DNA of 64,000 nt from Liolophura sinensis. Lineage: Eukaryota; Mollusca; Polyplacophora; Chitonida; Chitonidae. This document shows, piece after piece, positions 1 to 12,238 of the stretch; position 1 is the stretch's first letter; each line of letters starts with the position of its first letter. Location of the stretch: the NCBI RefSeq assembly GCF_032854445.1, contig NC_088306.1, positions 10,442,193 to 10,506,192 on the forward strand, given 5' to 3'. The position numbers and the translations under genes are program-made. The notes under the pieces are model-generated. The model worked only from the letters and a program-made list of their open reading frames with translations, was not told the origin of the DNA and did no database searches.

Positions 1-1082
1 CCATTTCTAATAGGTGACGTGCATCATCTTTCAGTTTTCTTCCATTTTCTTGCTAATTTTTCCAAATTGTGATGCAAATTTGACCCTTGTGCAGAGAAAC
101 CACACTGTAAGAATTGAATACAAATTTACAGCCTGGAGCACTGTATATTATTACAGTAAATCATGTTGTAAATATTTTACACCATTTTCCAGCGCAATTC
201 TTCGACTATGTGGTATAATTTTAATCTCGTCGATGTGTGTTTTCAGCATTGTCCGTAAAACTGTAGCCGTTTGATCATTTACAGTGCACTTTGCTGTAAA
301 TGTACGCTGGTTTTCTGGGTAGATATGTAGATTTTGTTAATTTGCAATGGGGTTAATTGATTATTTACAATTGTATATGTAGAAATATACTACATTTTGG
401 GTGTAAATATTAAACTGCACATCTTGTAAATCTACAGCGAAAAGAATTGGTCACAAAATTACCAGCACAGTGTAATTTGTTACAGTGGAAATATGGCATA
501 CTGTAAAATATATCGCGTTTAGTTTATTTCCGGATATCCGCCATTTTGAAGAAACTGCATTTTGTCCCGCAAAATGAAAACAACAACGCTAGAGTAATGA
601 CCTCTCTCCGAAATTGTAACTTGTGATCTGGCGTTTTATAGGTATGTGACCAAATGTAAGCTCCGATCAATCGTTATTTTTACAGAATTTATTTATGGAA
701 ATTACTTGCATATAATGGCATCTTGTCCTTCCCTATTCGTTTAACATGGGATCTTTTACAACAGTAGAGCAGGCACTTAAGAAACAAATTTTTTTCGTAG
801 CAGTTTTATTACTAGGTCCATTCTACATACCCGGAGCAGTCTCATCGAGTTTATCCCTGCTCCTACTTACCATTAGTTTTTCTCTTTTCTCATTAACATG
901 AACGCAATATATTGGCCAGACGACCAGAGATGTTGACACGCTGATAGCTTGGACCCTCGAAACGCTGTTAACAGCTTTAGCATCGTTTATGATTAACAAT
1001 GTACTGAATATTTCATTTCTTATACAAACAAGGACATAGGATGAATGCAGGGTTATAGAAGGACATGACGTATTGATGTTAC
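1..1082. other. No gene recognised; repeat-like with recurring tacag/tgtaaat motifs
   Basis: Bases about 100-510 carry many short interspersed copies of tgtaaat, ttacag and their complements, as in decayed inverted-repeat transposons. No open frame shows family features. It would be intron or 3' part of the SRCR gene on the minus strand. Confidence 0.35.
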
Positions 1083-1263
1083 CATTGATAGCTGGCCTGC
1101 CTGCAGAAGAATGTCACTGTTTTCAGATCAAGCGAGTATTTACAGACCGTCCCCCAAACGCCTGCCACCTTCACCAGCAAGAGCCCGGCGTCCGGATGTT
1201 TTGTTTCAGAGCCGTACACCCTGTAGTCTCCTATCTTAACCTGGAAACTTTCGTGGATGTCAT
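1083..1263 (-). CDS. SRCR exon 5 (N-terminal half-domain, last visible exon)
   Basis: Acceptor gttcccag, donor AATG|gtaaca, phase in 1, out 2. The product has GVWGTVCKYSLDLKTVTFFC followed by RQASY, the SRCR N-half core with both cysteines. No matching C-half was found in bases 1-1082 on this strand, so the gene probably continues past the left edge. Confidence 0.8.
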
Positions 1264-4200
1264 CTGGGAACACATAGAAAGACAATGTCATTAATTGCGA
1301 CTAACCACTTAAAAGAATACTGCAATGCAAATTATACTTTTTCATTGAGCTGACTGACTGTTAACGCGATAGGAAACTTCACACCTCTATCTGTGCCCAG
1401 AGGTAAACTATAACAAACTATGAGAATTTATGGACAAATTGCTAAACGCGTAATATATACGTGTTTAGACACGTAAGACTGCCCGAACGACCCCACAAGT
1501 GCCGTGAACCCTTTTCTGCCACAAAGACTGCCCGAAGACAATGAGATAGGATGATTTTACAAATTCCATGCCCAATGGCTGGATTGATCAGGTGCTTCTC
1601 TCTGTGCCATCAGTCGAGAATCGTGGCCTATGCAACTAAGCCATTTCCCTCAGAGAGTTCTAGAACAATCTTAACCAATCGCTTATGGTATAGTCAAATA
1701 AGCAATTGGCCTTTTCATCTGAAGTAAACGCTATTGTAAAATAGAAATTTACATATATCTTATCAAGGCCAGTATTGTTTAGTCCGACATTAAAGCCCAA
1801 GCATACATTCCAAGGCCAGTAAACTTACACAAACGCTGGCGCAATTCAACGCTTCCTTCCGTGAAGTAAAAAAGTTTGATATCAAACTAATGCCTCTGAA
1901 AAGCCCTAAACTTGCCCATAACCTCAACCTTCTGACAGGATGCCCTCGGTGTATCTGTAGGAAGAGCCGTCAAGACATCGTGTTTTTCATTGCACAAACC
2001 CTTAACATGATCGGCTAGTGTTGACCGTTGACAGCTACCATCGTTTTCCGGATGTTGAGCTTCTCTTAACCTAATTTGAAATCATTATGGTAATTTTGTA
2101 TATTTGTATAGTGTATAGGATGTAATGTCTTTTTTCGCCGCCAGCCTGCCAATTTTGGTGTACAGCTGCAAGCTGGGTATAAAATTGATGGAAACTGTCT
2201 AAGCTTTGGGCAGGTATGAGTTTAAATGATGAAAGTTCGAAATTCTGGGCGAGAGGACACAAGGAGACAGGTGGTGATGAAGAAGCTGCGATTCACGTCC
2301 CCTTGGCATTACTTGGCACCACTCCCAGATACCGGTATAGAAAGGTCCAGATTTTGAAGGTCAACATATGTCAAGACTTTTATGGCTTCTTTCTCACAGG
2401 CTGGACCAGGTATGTACCAAAGCTTATTATTAAACGGAATGTTTGGGACTTAACTACAGCGCTAAACGCTAATACTGTCGCTTTTGGAAAATTAATGGGG
2501 GTCATGCAACATCCCTCGATCTGCTTGTTATACATCGGTAACATTGTGCCACTGAAGTTACCCAACACTAAAGGATGATAACAATCTGAATTTTGAATTA
2601 ATATATGTGTCGTTTTATTTATTTATTTTTTTTATTTTTTGTCTTTCACAATACTTAATGGTCTACAACTTTGGGGAAGAAGTCTAAATTTACTTATCCG
2701 TCTGATAACAAAGCTACACACAGAGTGCAAAAATTGCCGGCAGTAGTACTCATTTCAATTAAATACTTGCTCAGCCTAGAAAGAGGTTTGGGTTTTGTTT
2801 TAGCTGACCGGATTGTTTAATTTTCAAAAAGGAAAAAATATTGTTCTGTCCCTATATATAATACAAGATGGATTAAAGGCCACTACGACACTTTCCTCAG
2901 CCGGGGTCCCAGATCAAGTCACTGGATCTATCACTCCTGTCAAATAGTGCAATCTGATCAGTTTTCCGTAGCATGCATTTTGTTCAGGCAATTTTCGTCT
3001 TCACCAATACAAACTGCCTCTCCTCTGAAGTCAATAGTCTAATCCTGCGATCATCCCTATCATCTAGATCATCTAATTCCTTTCGTTCAATGTTGCAGGT
3101 TTAACTTAACCCTTACATCGTTAATTCAGCCACCAGACTTCAATGGACCCCAGTAGATGTGATAGCTGAACATTTCTCGCCTACACAAGCCACCATGCAG
3201 TCTGCATCAAAATTTCACCCTGTGCTGTTCCGCTACAGTACTTGTGAACTACCACATTGCTTTACAACCACTGAAACAGTGACGTATTATACAGGAACAG
3301 TGAGGTATTACACAACAGAGGAGAAATGTATACCTCTACAGTGCTTGTGAAGTACCACTTTGCTTTACAAGCGCTGCCAAACAGTGATGTATAAAAGAGA
3401 AACAGAGACGTATTATACAGAAACAGTGACGCATTACACAAAAGAGAAGAAAAGTATAACACTTAGACAGATTTTTTAAGGCTGATAATGTTCCTCCATT
3501 CAAGTGAAACAGGTGCGATCATGCCAAACTCTTGGGCCCAGTTATTTAAAAGTGTGTTAGCAGTATTTTTAATCGAAAATCCAGGTGGTTTTATATTAGA
3601 ACAAGTCTGGTATTAAACTTCGACCTGACTTAACGTTTAATGCAATTTTCCACAATCCACGTATGTCTACAGCGCTGTAAAATCGAGTCCTGGACATCAA
3701 AAATGTACGAATAATTCAATTCTGAGGTATTATAACGGTGACTGAGTTCGGGTATACTTACTGTCAGTTAAGCATGCCACACCGAGTCCATAATACGGAC
3801 GGTTCCCCTTGCAGTCCGTGTCTCCCCAGGGTCTGGCTTTGCACGTGCCCAGATTGGTTTCTGTCCCATCACATTCCGGACTTCCCATCAAGTATTCTAC
3901 ACTGGAGTTATACGGCCAAGGCTTAATGGCTAATGCCATTGCTCTGTTGGTGAAAGCCGACAGTTCTATAATAGTTACCCTTAGATTTGCGCCTAACACC
4001 AACTAACCCATGTCAAGAGCCCAGTGCGATCCGTGTTCACAGGTGCTTTGGAGACTATAAACAGCTAAACCTTGTTTAAACGGATATAAAATCGACGCTG
4101 ACTGACCGACAGCGGGGATTTCTTGTTTAATGTCTTTCACTTTATCACTCTATAAAAAAAAAATAGATACCATACCTAAAATTCATTTTAGTCAAGGCAT

Positions 4201-6446
4201 CTCATGGACTTACAAACATGTACCTCTCGCATCAGCCAATCAGCGACTATTCTCATCCTTTTACGTGAAATGAAGTTCAGATCACTTGTCAGTGCATAAG
4301 CAGTAAAGTTACGTGTCCTAGAAACCCTTCGGCCATATTTTCTGAGGTTTTTCAGGTGCTAGTCAAATGGAAAGTGCGACATTTCCCATCAGGATTTCTA
4401 TGGGTTACTCCTCCCATAAGCCTTCTAGCTATTCTTATGTATTTAACGCCGTACTCAAGAATATTTCACTTATACGACGCCCGCCACCATCATCGTGAAA
4501 AGAAACCTGGGCACCGCCTTATCCCCTTTAAGCTATGGTGCCAGTGGGTGTATAAGTTGCTACTTTTAGGCATTTGTATGATATTACCTGCCCCGCCAAA
4601 AATACAACTTGCCCTAAAAACTGTACGCCTGAACTGGCTGTGATATAACTTGAATCAGGCGTTTAATAAATTAAGAGAATGTCATTTACCCAGAGTGCCC
4701 CAGTTGTCTGCAAGCCACTTTGGCCGTACGATCCTTTGTCCCGGGATCGCAAACTCCGCCCCATTGACCTTTGACCTTAACCTCTAGTTGTCCAACAATT
4801 GGGTACTCTCCATGTGTAAGGCGAATGTCGACGTCATGAAATTCTGCAGAACACGTAAAAAAAAGCATGTTACATGGTGTATTACCATTTTTCATTAGTT
4901 TCATGGGAATTATTACTTTAGTTGTACTGGTGAATAGCGCTAACTTAATCCTGTGACTATGTTATGATTTATGTACATCATTTGTGCTTAACGCCGTGCG
5001 AAGGACGTTTCACTTATGCGACGACCGTCAGGCTTATGGGTGAAGGAAACAGCAGTGCCCGGTATATGCCTGACAAAGCCCACAGCAAGAGATGCAATCG
5101 AGTTCGCCATCTCACAAGAGGAGGATCAGTTCTTTAACTCTCTGTACCATGCAGCGATGCCCTCTATTCTGGTTGTATAGGCATAAATATAAACTTTGCT
5201 TACTCAATATCAGCCGTTGATATGAGGTAGGCGACGTCTAAGCTGTTACTATTTATACATTTATACGAACAGTTAGAATAAAACCCTAACTGAAGAAAAT
5301 TAACTAAAGACCGTATTTCTGCGGCTACGTGTGACCATTTGCCAGATATGCACTGTCGTCACTGGTCTGGTTTTACTCTCTGTATTGTACGTCTTTAATT
5401 ACATTGTATTCCTACATAAACCGTAATTCTGCTGGTGGACTAACTGAGCCAACTTGGCCAAAAGTCCATATTTCACCAGTTACGTGTGACTTTTTGTCAG
5501 ATAGATCACACTATCGTTGCTGGACTGATTGTGCCCTATACTGTACGTCTTTAATAATACACACTCTGGTATTTACCTTCAGGGTCACAATCTACGCCTG
5601 CCACCCTCCGGTTGTATTCTCCGCCATCTGTCTTCACGCAATACTTCATATCAGTCACTTTGAGTGTCCACCAACACTCAAACATGACCGTTCTCTTCGT
5701 GGTGTTTTTGTAAAATGAATTTAGACTGTAAAGCACCCTAGAGCTGTGTTAAGAAATAAAAATCTTCCGTAAACCACTTATTCGTTTTGGTAAGATAAAA
5801 GTAAAATGATGGTACTATTTTACAAGACGGTCTGATTTCCCACAGATTTTTCTTCTAAAAGACTGATCGAATTCTGGGTAGCTTCGATATGTATATCAAA
5901 GCATTGTTTTACAAACGTATCAAATTTTGGCCATGCATAAAGAAAAAAATACTGCTGTTCTTTCTTCAAAATCCTTACCATCCGCTTAGAAATCAACACA
6001 AATTCACCACATTCATGCACACACTCGTACTTTAACCCACACACCCACTCGTACTTTAACCCACACACCCACTCGTACTTACACCCACACACCCACTCGT
6101 ACTTTTACCCACACACCCACTGGTACTTTCACCCAGACACCCACTCGTACTTACACACCTCAACGCGTAGGGCCTACTTATACCCACACATCCAGTTGTA
6201 CTATTATCTACACAGCCAGTCGTACTTACACCCACTCACCCACGCCATACTTACACCCACACACCTAACGCACTCACCTGTTGTATCCTAAAGCGTAACA
6301 GAGAATCCGGGCAGACATGTTGGAGAACCCGTCGTAGCTTACTGGTCGCCATTCTTTTTCGAAGTAGATCTCAACGGTGCCTTCTGACGGCTTCTTCCCA
6401 CCAGTCAGCCGCACTATTTCAATACCACTTTGAGATTCTGCCTCCC
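1083..6446 (-). CDS. SRCR-domain protein, partial gene (five exons visible)
   Basis: Five minus-strand exons (6446-6278, 5725-5577, 4843-4690, 3943-3762, 1263-1083) encode scavenger receptor cysteine-rich modules. Every exon has an AG acceptor and a GT donor, and phases alternate 1-2-1-2-1-2, so all five join in one frame: N-half, C-half, N-half, C-half, N-half. This gives two whole domains plus half of a third; the missing half must lie left of the window or is unseen. Phase-1 borders around each domain are typical of exon-shuffled SRCR proteins. SRCR proteins are usually secreted or membrane receptors for ligands such as microbial polyanions or lipoproteins; which one this is cannot be told. 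No signal peptide, transmembrane segment, start or stop was found, so both ends are open. Alternatives are a DMBT1-like, scavenger-receptor or LOXL-like protein, or a decaying copy. Identity of the domain is secure; the gene model is moderate. Confidence 0.78.
1264..3761. other. Long intron of the SRCR gene, no further exon seen
   Basis: Lies between two phase-compatible SRCR exons. I see no SRCR motif on either strand. It holds a duplicated block at 3232-3462 and otherwise unremarkable AT-rich sequence. Confidence 0.4.
3232..3462. repeat. Imperfect ~110-bp tandem duplication
   Basis: Two adjacent copies share the order tacagt.cttgtgaa.tacca, ttgctttacaa, acagtgacgtatta and cattacaca; each copy also contains a shorter internal repeat of acagtgacgtattatacag. 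Confidence 0.6.
3762..3943 (-). CDS. SRCR exon 4 (C-terminal half-domain)
   Basis: Acceptor caccaacag, donor ACA|gtaagtat (perfect consensus), phase in 2, out 1. The product contains PECDGTETNLGTCKARPWGD, TDCKG and GLGVACL: the C-half pattern C.G.E..L..C....WG...C.......GV.C with all four cysteines. With exon 3 it makes a complete six-cysteine group A SRCR domain. Confidence 0.87.
4075..4272. mobile_element. Small inverted-repeat element (MITE-like), copy 1
   Basis: The left end reads aaatcgacgctgactg and the right end, reversed, aatagtcgctgattggctga. The same ends are seen at 8706-8886, so this looks like a dispersed non-autonomous element. Exact borders are uncertain. Confidence 0.45.
4438..4516 (-). 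mobile_element. SINE-1 3'-end fragment, minus orientation
   Basis: Contains aacgccgtactcaagaatat followed by ttcacttatacgacg, the reverse complement of the SINE-1 3' end. A more diverged relative occurs at 4986-5042. Confidence 0.6.
4690..4843 (-). CDS. SRCR exon 3 (N-terminal half-domain)
   Basis: Acceptor gttctgcag, donor CTGG|gtaaat, phase in 1, out 2. The product reads VDIRLTHGEYPIVGQLEVKV, then GQWGGVCDPG and VACRQLGHSG, a close match to the SRCR N-half with both expected cysteines. Confidence 0.85.
5309..5565. repeat. Imperfect duplication flanking SRCR exon 2
   Basis: The blocks at 5309-5400 and 5420-5565 share accgta.ttctg, tacgtgtgac, tgtcagat and tgtacgtctttaat in the same order. 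The second block has extra sequence near its start. Confidence 0.45.
5577..5725 (-). CDS. SRCR exon 2 (divergent C-terminal half-domain)
   Basis: Acceptor ctttacag, donor GAAG|gtaaat, phase in 2, out 1, which fits between its neighbours. The product has FECWW, KYCVK and ends AGVDCDPE, like the AGVxC end of SRCR domains. Three cysteines are present; the one expected in the W....C segment is missing. The start of the half-domain is poorly conserved, so this is less sure than the other exons. Confidence 0.62.
6018..6266. repeat. Minisatellite, ~24-bp unit
   Basis: The unit cccacacacccactcgtact plus about four bases repeats about six times to 6160, then decays. It lies in an intron of the SRCR gene just before exon 1. 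Confidence 0.8.
6278..6446 (-). CDS. SRCR exon 1 (N-terminal half-domain, lacks one cysteine)
   Basis: The acceptor is ctctacag and the donor CAG|gtgagtg; phase in 1, out 2. The translation contains IEIVRLTGGKKPSEGTVEIY, then EWRPVSYDG and ILCYALGYN, which follow the SRCR N-half pattern (VRLVGG..EGRVEV....WGTVCDDG....A.VxCRQLGY). The cysteine usual in TVCDDG is a serine here; the second one (LCYALGY) is present. Confidence 0.82.
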
Positions 6447-6741
6447 CTGTAGAGAAGAAGTGCTTTAAAGTAACTAAATAATGACAAACAGGAACAGATG
6501 CTGATTAATTTACACGCATTACATTTTATATCTTTACTGACGTACACACGTCAGAGATGGGTATAATTCATGTCCGATCCACCGTAAAGTGTAATACAGG
6601 CACAGGAGAAGGTCTTAAATACTCAAATGCATTTTTCTACGTCAAGACAGCAATAGATGGAAATCCCATGGATTCACTTCAGTGGGGTTATTCTGTATTT
6701 TCTCAGGATTTTCTAAACAACGGGAAAAGCCTGTTTATTTA

Positions 6742-6842
6742 TTGATTTATTGATTTATTTGATTGGTGTTTTACGCCGTACTCAAGAATATTTCACTTAT
6801 ACGACGGCAGCCAGCATTACGGTGGGAGGAAACCGGGCAGCA
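6742..6842 (-). mobile_element. SINE-1 3' part, minus orientation
   Basis: Starts with tttatttgattggtgtttta and continues cgccgtactcaagaatattt, ending near aggaaaccgggca. It is 5'-truncated. Confidence 0.85.
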
Positions 6843-8705
6843 AAGACAGATCTGCACATCATATATATCTCCACAACGAATACTTCAAGTTACTGTAAAG
6901 TCTTCGCGAATTTCGCGATACGTCATCTTGTTTCAATCGCCTGTCGAAATTTGGATCTGAACCTGGTTTACAAAGGCAATTATCTTACCTAAAAATCCGG
7001 ACAGTAAAATGACAAAGAACACCTGAAAAACCATGACGATATCTTGACCGAAAAATGTTTCCTGGATACTTCTGCAAAATGAAGAAAGAAAAAATTGTCT
7101 AAATTGTACCCTTGCCTCCTGAAACAGGATTTTAGTCTTTTCTTACATTTCCGTTCTGATATCTGTTTCAGTGTATACAGAAAAAAGCTACTTTCAAAAA
7201 TATGCCCCAAAACATGCAATCAAATAGACCCGATATATGTTTTTGATGCATGCTATTTACACCTTAAAATACATCTCATCTTCACCACAAGACGTTTGTC
7301 ACATTTGTATACCAGTCTACTGTCCATGATTTACCTCAGAGCCTGAACACGATGTAGTGATATTTTTCTAAATGTCCTGTTAAAGTTATAGCTGTGTAAG
7401 TTTTTCAGTTCTCACCTCTATAGCCTTCAGTGTTTGTAAAATGGAAATAGGATAAGTCCCGTTTATCTCGTCGAAGTAAACTGGATAGAGTACGCCTCAG
7501 TGAACCCTGTTACTGTAAAATGGGTGAAGTCCGTACATGTATCGTGTAGCTAATTCCTTACTGTCAATGTAACCCGTACCTGGTATATCTCCGTGAAACT
7601 ATCCCTGCCACGTTAAAATGGAAAAATGATTCTTGGTGCTTTAGTTCATGTGTACAACTTCATACAAACAATCTCAGTGCCTATATTTCTGCCGTCCATG
7701 AGGCATTATATCTGTCACATCAAACCCTTTACAAAAAAAAATCATGTTTTAATAATCATCGGTTCCATGACGTATACAGAAATGAAAGAATGAACTGTGG
7801 AAAATATTGTGCGTTGTGCGAAAATATTATCACAAAGTGCTTGTAGGAGAGACATACGTAGTCGCTTATTGAGTTCCAAAATCATTCAAAAACACTGTAA
7901 AATATTGTCACATGTTTTCTTCACTATTAAACGACGACTTAACAAAAATATACAGGATACCCAAAATGCACAAAGCATTATACAAGATCAGATTTATAAA
8001 TGAATCCAGAAAATGCACAACCATTTCACTGCCTACGTTGTTAACCAAAGCCCTGTAGGTAGTTTGAGAACATTTATCCTAAAATAATCTCCCGTCTACA
8101 ATGCATGTGTATACCAGAATGCTCTAAAACATTGACAGTTAGATTTGTAAGGTCCAGTGCAACATAAACACGTATCCCCATGGCTTATCTCTGTTCACTA
8201 CGCTACAATCCCTAATCAAAGGGCTTTACTAATCTGCTTGTTTTTGGCGTTTTTGAAGAGAGGACAACAATTAATGAATGTCAGAGCTCCCAATGTAACA
8301 GACGACAGCACAGAGAGTAAAATCAAGTCAGCGACGATAGTGTTATAATTTGCAAATCTCTCGTCAGTTTACATTAGTTTAATTTTATGTTAATTGTTTA
8401 TGTAAATATTGCAATAAAAGACAACATTAGGCCAAATACGTACAACCATCGATAAAATATCCCTTGTGAAAGTTACGAAGTACAATTCCTTTTTTGTGTG
8501 TGATGTTGCATAACCGAGATATCACAGTTCAGTGTAAGCAAAATCGCTCACACTGAGAAAACCGAAATGTTATCGATTAGAACTAGTTGGGCGCAATTCA
8601 CTTAATTAAATAACCCGAAAACGGAGCTGCACGAAATGTAGCCATCTGAGTCTGTTTTCAACCCTTTTCCAAATAACTATGGTTAAATTCTTGGTTGTGT
8701 TGTCT

Positions 8706-8886
8706 TTTAAAGGGACACAGAATCGATTCTGACTGGCTAATGTGAGAGATAGGCAAGTTCAGGCAATGCCTTGCCTAAGCTGAATTTTTGGTATTGTACA
8801 TTTAATTCAAACGCGACCAAGGCTACAAGATTTAACCCAGGAACTCCGCTGTCAGCCAATCGGCGTCGATTCTGTATCTCTTTAAG
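8706..8886. mobile_element. Small inverted-repeat element (MITE-like), copy 2
   Basis: Left end ttaaagggacacagaatcga and right end, reversed, ttaaagagatacagaatcga; both arms continue into gactggct / gattggct. A TTAA flanks both ends. About 180 bp, no coding capacity. Confidence 0.65.
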
Positions 8887-9360
8887 TGTTAATCTGATCA
8901 ACACCGCTCACCGAGGAATCTTGAATTCGCTCACTAGGAATCCTGTAACCACTGGTGTAGTCATAGGAGAAATGACTAATGCTCAATTCGCAGTCACAAA
9001 TGGAAATCACAATTTGTGATGATGGAAGCGTATATCCATCCTTGACGAGGAGTTCTATTTATTTATAAATATCTGTTTATTTGATTGCCAAAACTACGAA
9101 CAGCTACTCCAGTTGTCACTCATGCGCTCTCCAAACAACAACAACATGCTGGAAAGTACCCGTTTACAAATCACAATTTGGCAAAAATTATAAGTCAGTA
9201 TTGGTTATTATTGTTCTGAAAAACATTGCTTTCCAACTTCACTCGTTGCAAAGAGCTGGAATGTGCTCATCAGGTTTATTAAAGCTTGTACACATAGCAC
9301 GCCACATCGCGTCCATGGAAATGACTTTTGGTGCTACTGTTCGGTATTTTGTTCTTTTAT

Positions 9361-9583
9361 TAATTCATTTATTTGATTGATGTTTTACGCCGTACTCTAG
9401 AATATTTTACTTGTACGACGGTGGCAAACATTGTGGTGGGAGGAAACCGGAGGACGCCTGGGGAAAAGCCACGACGATCCGCAGGTTGTTAGAAGACCTT
9501 CCCATATGCGTCCAGAGAGGAGGCTAGCATGAGCTGGAATTGAACTCACAGCGACCGCACTGACGACGACTGCAGCCACACTA
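9361..9583 (-). mobile_element. SINE-1 copy, minus orientation
   Basis: Runs from the A/T-rich tail (tttatttgattgatg) through tacgccgtactctagaata, gtgggaggaaaccgg, cacgacgatccgcaggttgt and ctcacagcgaccgca. It covers most of the body; the tRNA-like head is missing or decayed. Confidence 0.85.
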
Positions 9584-10517
9584 TAGCAGGGGTTATGACA
9601 ATGGTGACGTTCTACAGATACAATAAAACCATAGCTCTGTAAATAATACAACACTTACCTACATATACAACGGACGTCAAAATACTGGGAGGATTGCGTC
9701 TTATAGTCTTAACATAGTCTGATATAGTAAGATGGAAGAGAAACTCGAGAGCAGAGGAGTTAATATATGTATGTATGTATACATACAATGGACAAACGCT
9801 TGTGTAACTCAATACGCTGCTTTCTTATATTCCCCAACGCCCCCTTCTCCTAACTGTACTTCGTTTTGGATGTTCACTGACACGCGACGATAGGTTGACG
9901 CCAGCGGACTGATACTTCATACAGTCATACAGAACCTTAGCATAGCTCCTAAAGCGGGGGGGAGAGAAATACTAGAATTACCCTTTCTGTCCCGCTGATT
10001 GTGTTTCTACCTCTATGTAGACACGATTTTGTCCATGCAACTTCTCCCAAATTACGGCGCTGATTTTGATGAAACTTACCATACATCATCGGGACTTGTG
10101 CATGCGAACGTTTAATGGAAATTGGATAATTATTTTCGCAGTTACCTCCATTTAGAACTTTGCGTAAGTGCTTTCCCATGTACTGTGAATTTGTCCATTA
10201 TGTAACTCTTCCTCAAACAACTCATTTGAAACCATTTCCATTTAACTTAGCATACATCTTCCCTATCAACTAAACTTCTCTTCAGTTTAATTACAATCGG
10301 ATAATTATTTTCATAATTACTTCAGTTCGGGTACTAATGGATTTTCATGTACACAGATGGAAGAGTGGATGGATAGGCAGTATTTTGGACATCTGGATTC
10401 CAGTTAGCCGTAACATGCTTAGTGATAATCTGCCTATGAAGCATACCACGCGCAATTTATAATGCTTGATATGGGCAAAATGACAAAATAGTATAGTGAA
10501 AACACTCGTAACTCATA

Positions 10518-10696
<179 letters not shown>

Positions 10697-10736
10697 ACTC
10701 AACTTCATTAGTTTTATAGCTGTATCTATGCAGACA

Positions 10737-10882
10737 CACGACGGCGTAAAACGCCAATCAAATAAGTAAGTAAATAAATAAATAAAGGCAAACGTAGGAC
10801 ATAAGTAAAAAAGGCAAACATAGGACATAAATTAAAAAAAGGCAAACATAGGACATAAATAAATAAAGGCAAACATAGGACA
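10737..10882 (+). repeat. SINE-1 tail running into a ~29-bp array
   Basis: The SINE-1 3' end (gacggcgtaaaacgccaatc, then (aaat)n) is followed directly by four copies of ggcaaacataggacata plus an A-rich spacer of variable length. Confidence 0.8.
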
Positions 10883-11321
10883 TAAAACAATGAAAATGCT
10901 GTGTTCTGATGGAGAAATCTGACACAGTTGCTTTTATCCCATATACATGTGGATTGCCATCTGTATACTCTATTTTGGAAAGCACGAAAGCACGTTCCAA
11001 GCATGCTTTTTCCTTGTTTCGCACCGTAAGACGGTTATATCCAGCCCCAGCATTATCTTCCCATTTCTGACAGAGTTTAAAGCACCTGGTACGGTAAGGT
11101 GGACAATCGGCCCCAAAGAGGTACGATAAGAAAGTGCAAATTTTAAACCCAAGCACCCATAAAAGTTATTTGGTCACAAAAGAGATGGTCGTTTAGTAAT
11201 AACCCATCAAAAGTGCAATCTGAGTAAAAAACGTCAATTTTTCCATCAATCGAGGCAGTGTTTTTAATTTACATTACGAAGTTCGACGTGTATGTATGTA
11301 TGTATGTGTGCATGCATGCTT

Positions 11322-11607
11322 GGGGATTAAGGTCGTACTTAATAATTTTTCACTCATATGATGACGACGAGCCGAAGTGCTCCCACTACTGACGTATCAC
11401 GCCGAAGACACCATACATACCACACCACCCAGTCAGGTTATACGTCTGACACCGGGTCAACCAGTCATATTTCCTTAGTCTAACCTCTTAGCGCTAAACG
11501 CTAAGCGAGGCAGCAGCAAGTGCCATTTCTTAAATCTTTGGTATGACCCGACCCGGATTTGATCCAACGCCTCCCGATTTCGAGGCGGACGCTCTAACTA
11601 TTTCACA
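11322..11607 (-). mobile_element. SINE-2 copy, minus orientation
   Basis: Contains gacaccgggtcaaccagtca, gctaagcgaggcagcagcaa, ggtatgacccgacccggat and gcggacgctctaac, which match, reversed, the copies at 49640-49851 and 53940-54277. It is tRNA-like at its head and spans most of the element. Confidence 0.65.
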
Positions 11608-12028
11608 TGCTGAGGACATTACAATCCAAATGGCTGAGTTCAACGGGACACATAGCCATTTCTGACTTAAGTCCAAATTGCTTAGGCAGAATTACAGGCA
11701 GGTAAAAAATCCAATGATATTAACTGCATTTTTAAGATGTCACTAGTCTAGAATTATGCTCAGAATCACATTTAATAAACAAACAACATGAAAACAAGTC
11801 CCACCAAGTAACGCGATATTCACGAGGTTCTACGAGACTGTCACACAGCAAATTTGGCGGACGGAGGGTAATACATAATGAGATGTTGAATGGAGGACCA
11901 ATGACGGGATCAAACTTTAAAGTACGCACAAACTACCATGTCCCAAGTCGCCCAGTTGTTCAGGCGCAGGTCGTTAGGGATCGTGACATATTTATCAAGC
12001 GAGTGAGACCTATGCAAACGGTAAGGAT

Positions 12029-12065
12029 GGTGGTGGTGTGTGTGTGTGTGTGTGGGGGGGGGGGT
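12029..12065. repeat. GT microsatellite followed by G run
   Basis: Simple repeat of gt leading into eleven or more G. Confidence 0.9.
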
Positions 12066-12238
12066 GTACTCCAAGTTAAGGGGTGGAGATATTTTTTCAG
12101 ACTTGTTACATGGGAGCAAATAAAATCATATTTACTATCAATAACTGTGAGAGATGAGCTCCACCTTCGCATACGTATACATACTGCTGTAGAACACCTT
12201 TTGTGTCCAACAACCCAGTTGTAGGCTACTACTGGATC

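Larger units (their letters stand above)
6447..9360. other. No gene recognised
   Basis: Upstream of SRCR exon 1. Apart from a SINE-1 fragment (6742-6842) and an inverted-repeat element (8706-8886), nothing clear is seen. A signal-peptide exon for the SRCR gene could be here but I found no supported one. Around 7430, 7510 and 7610 a short motif gtaaaatgg recurs. Confidence 0.35.
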
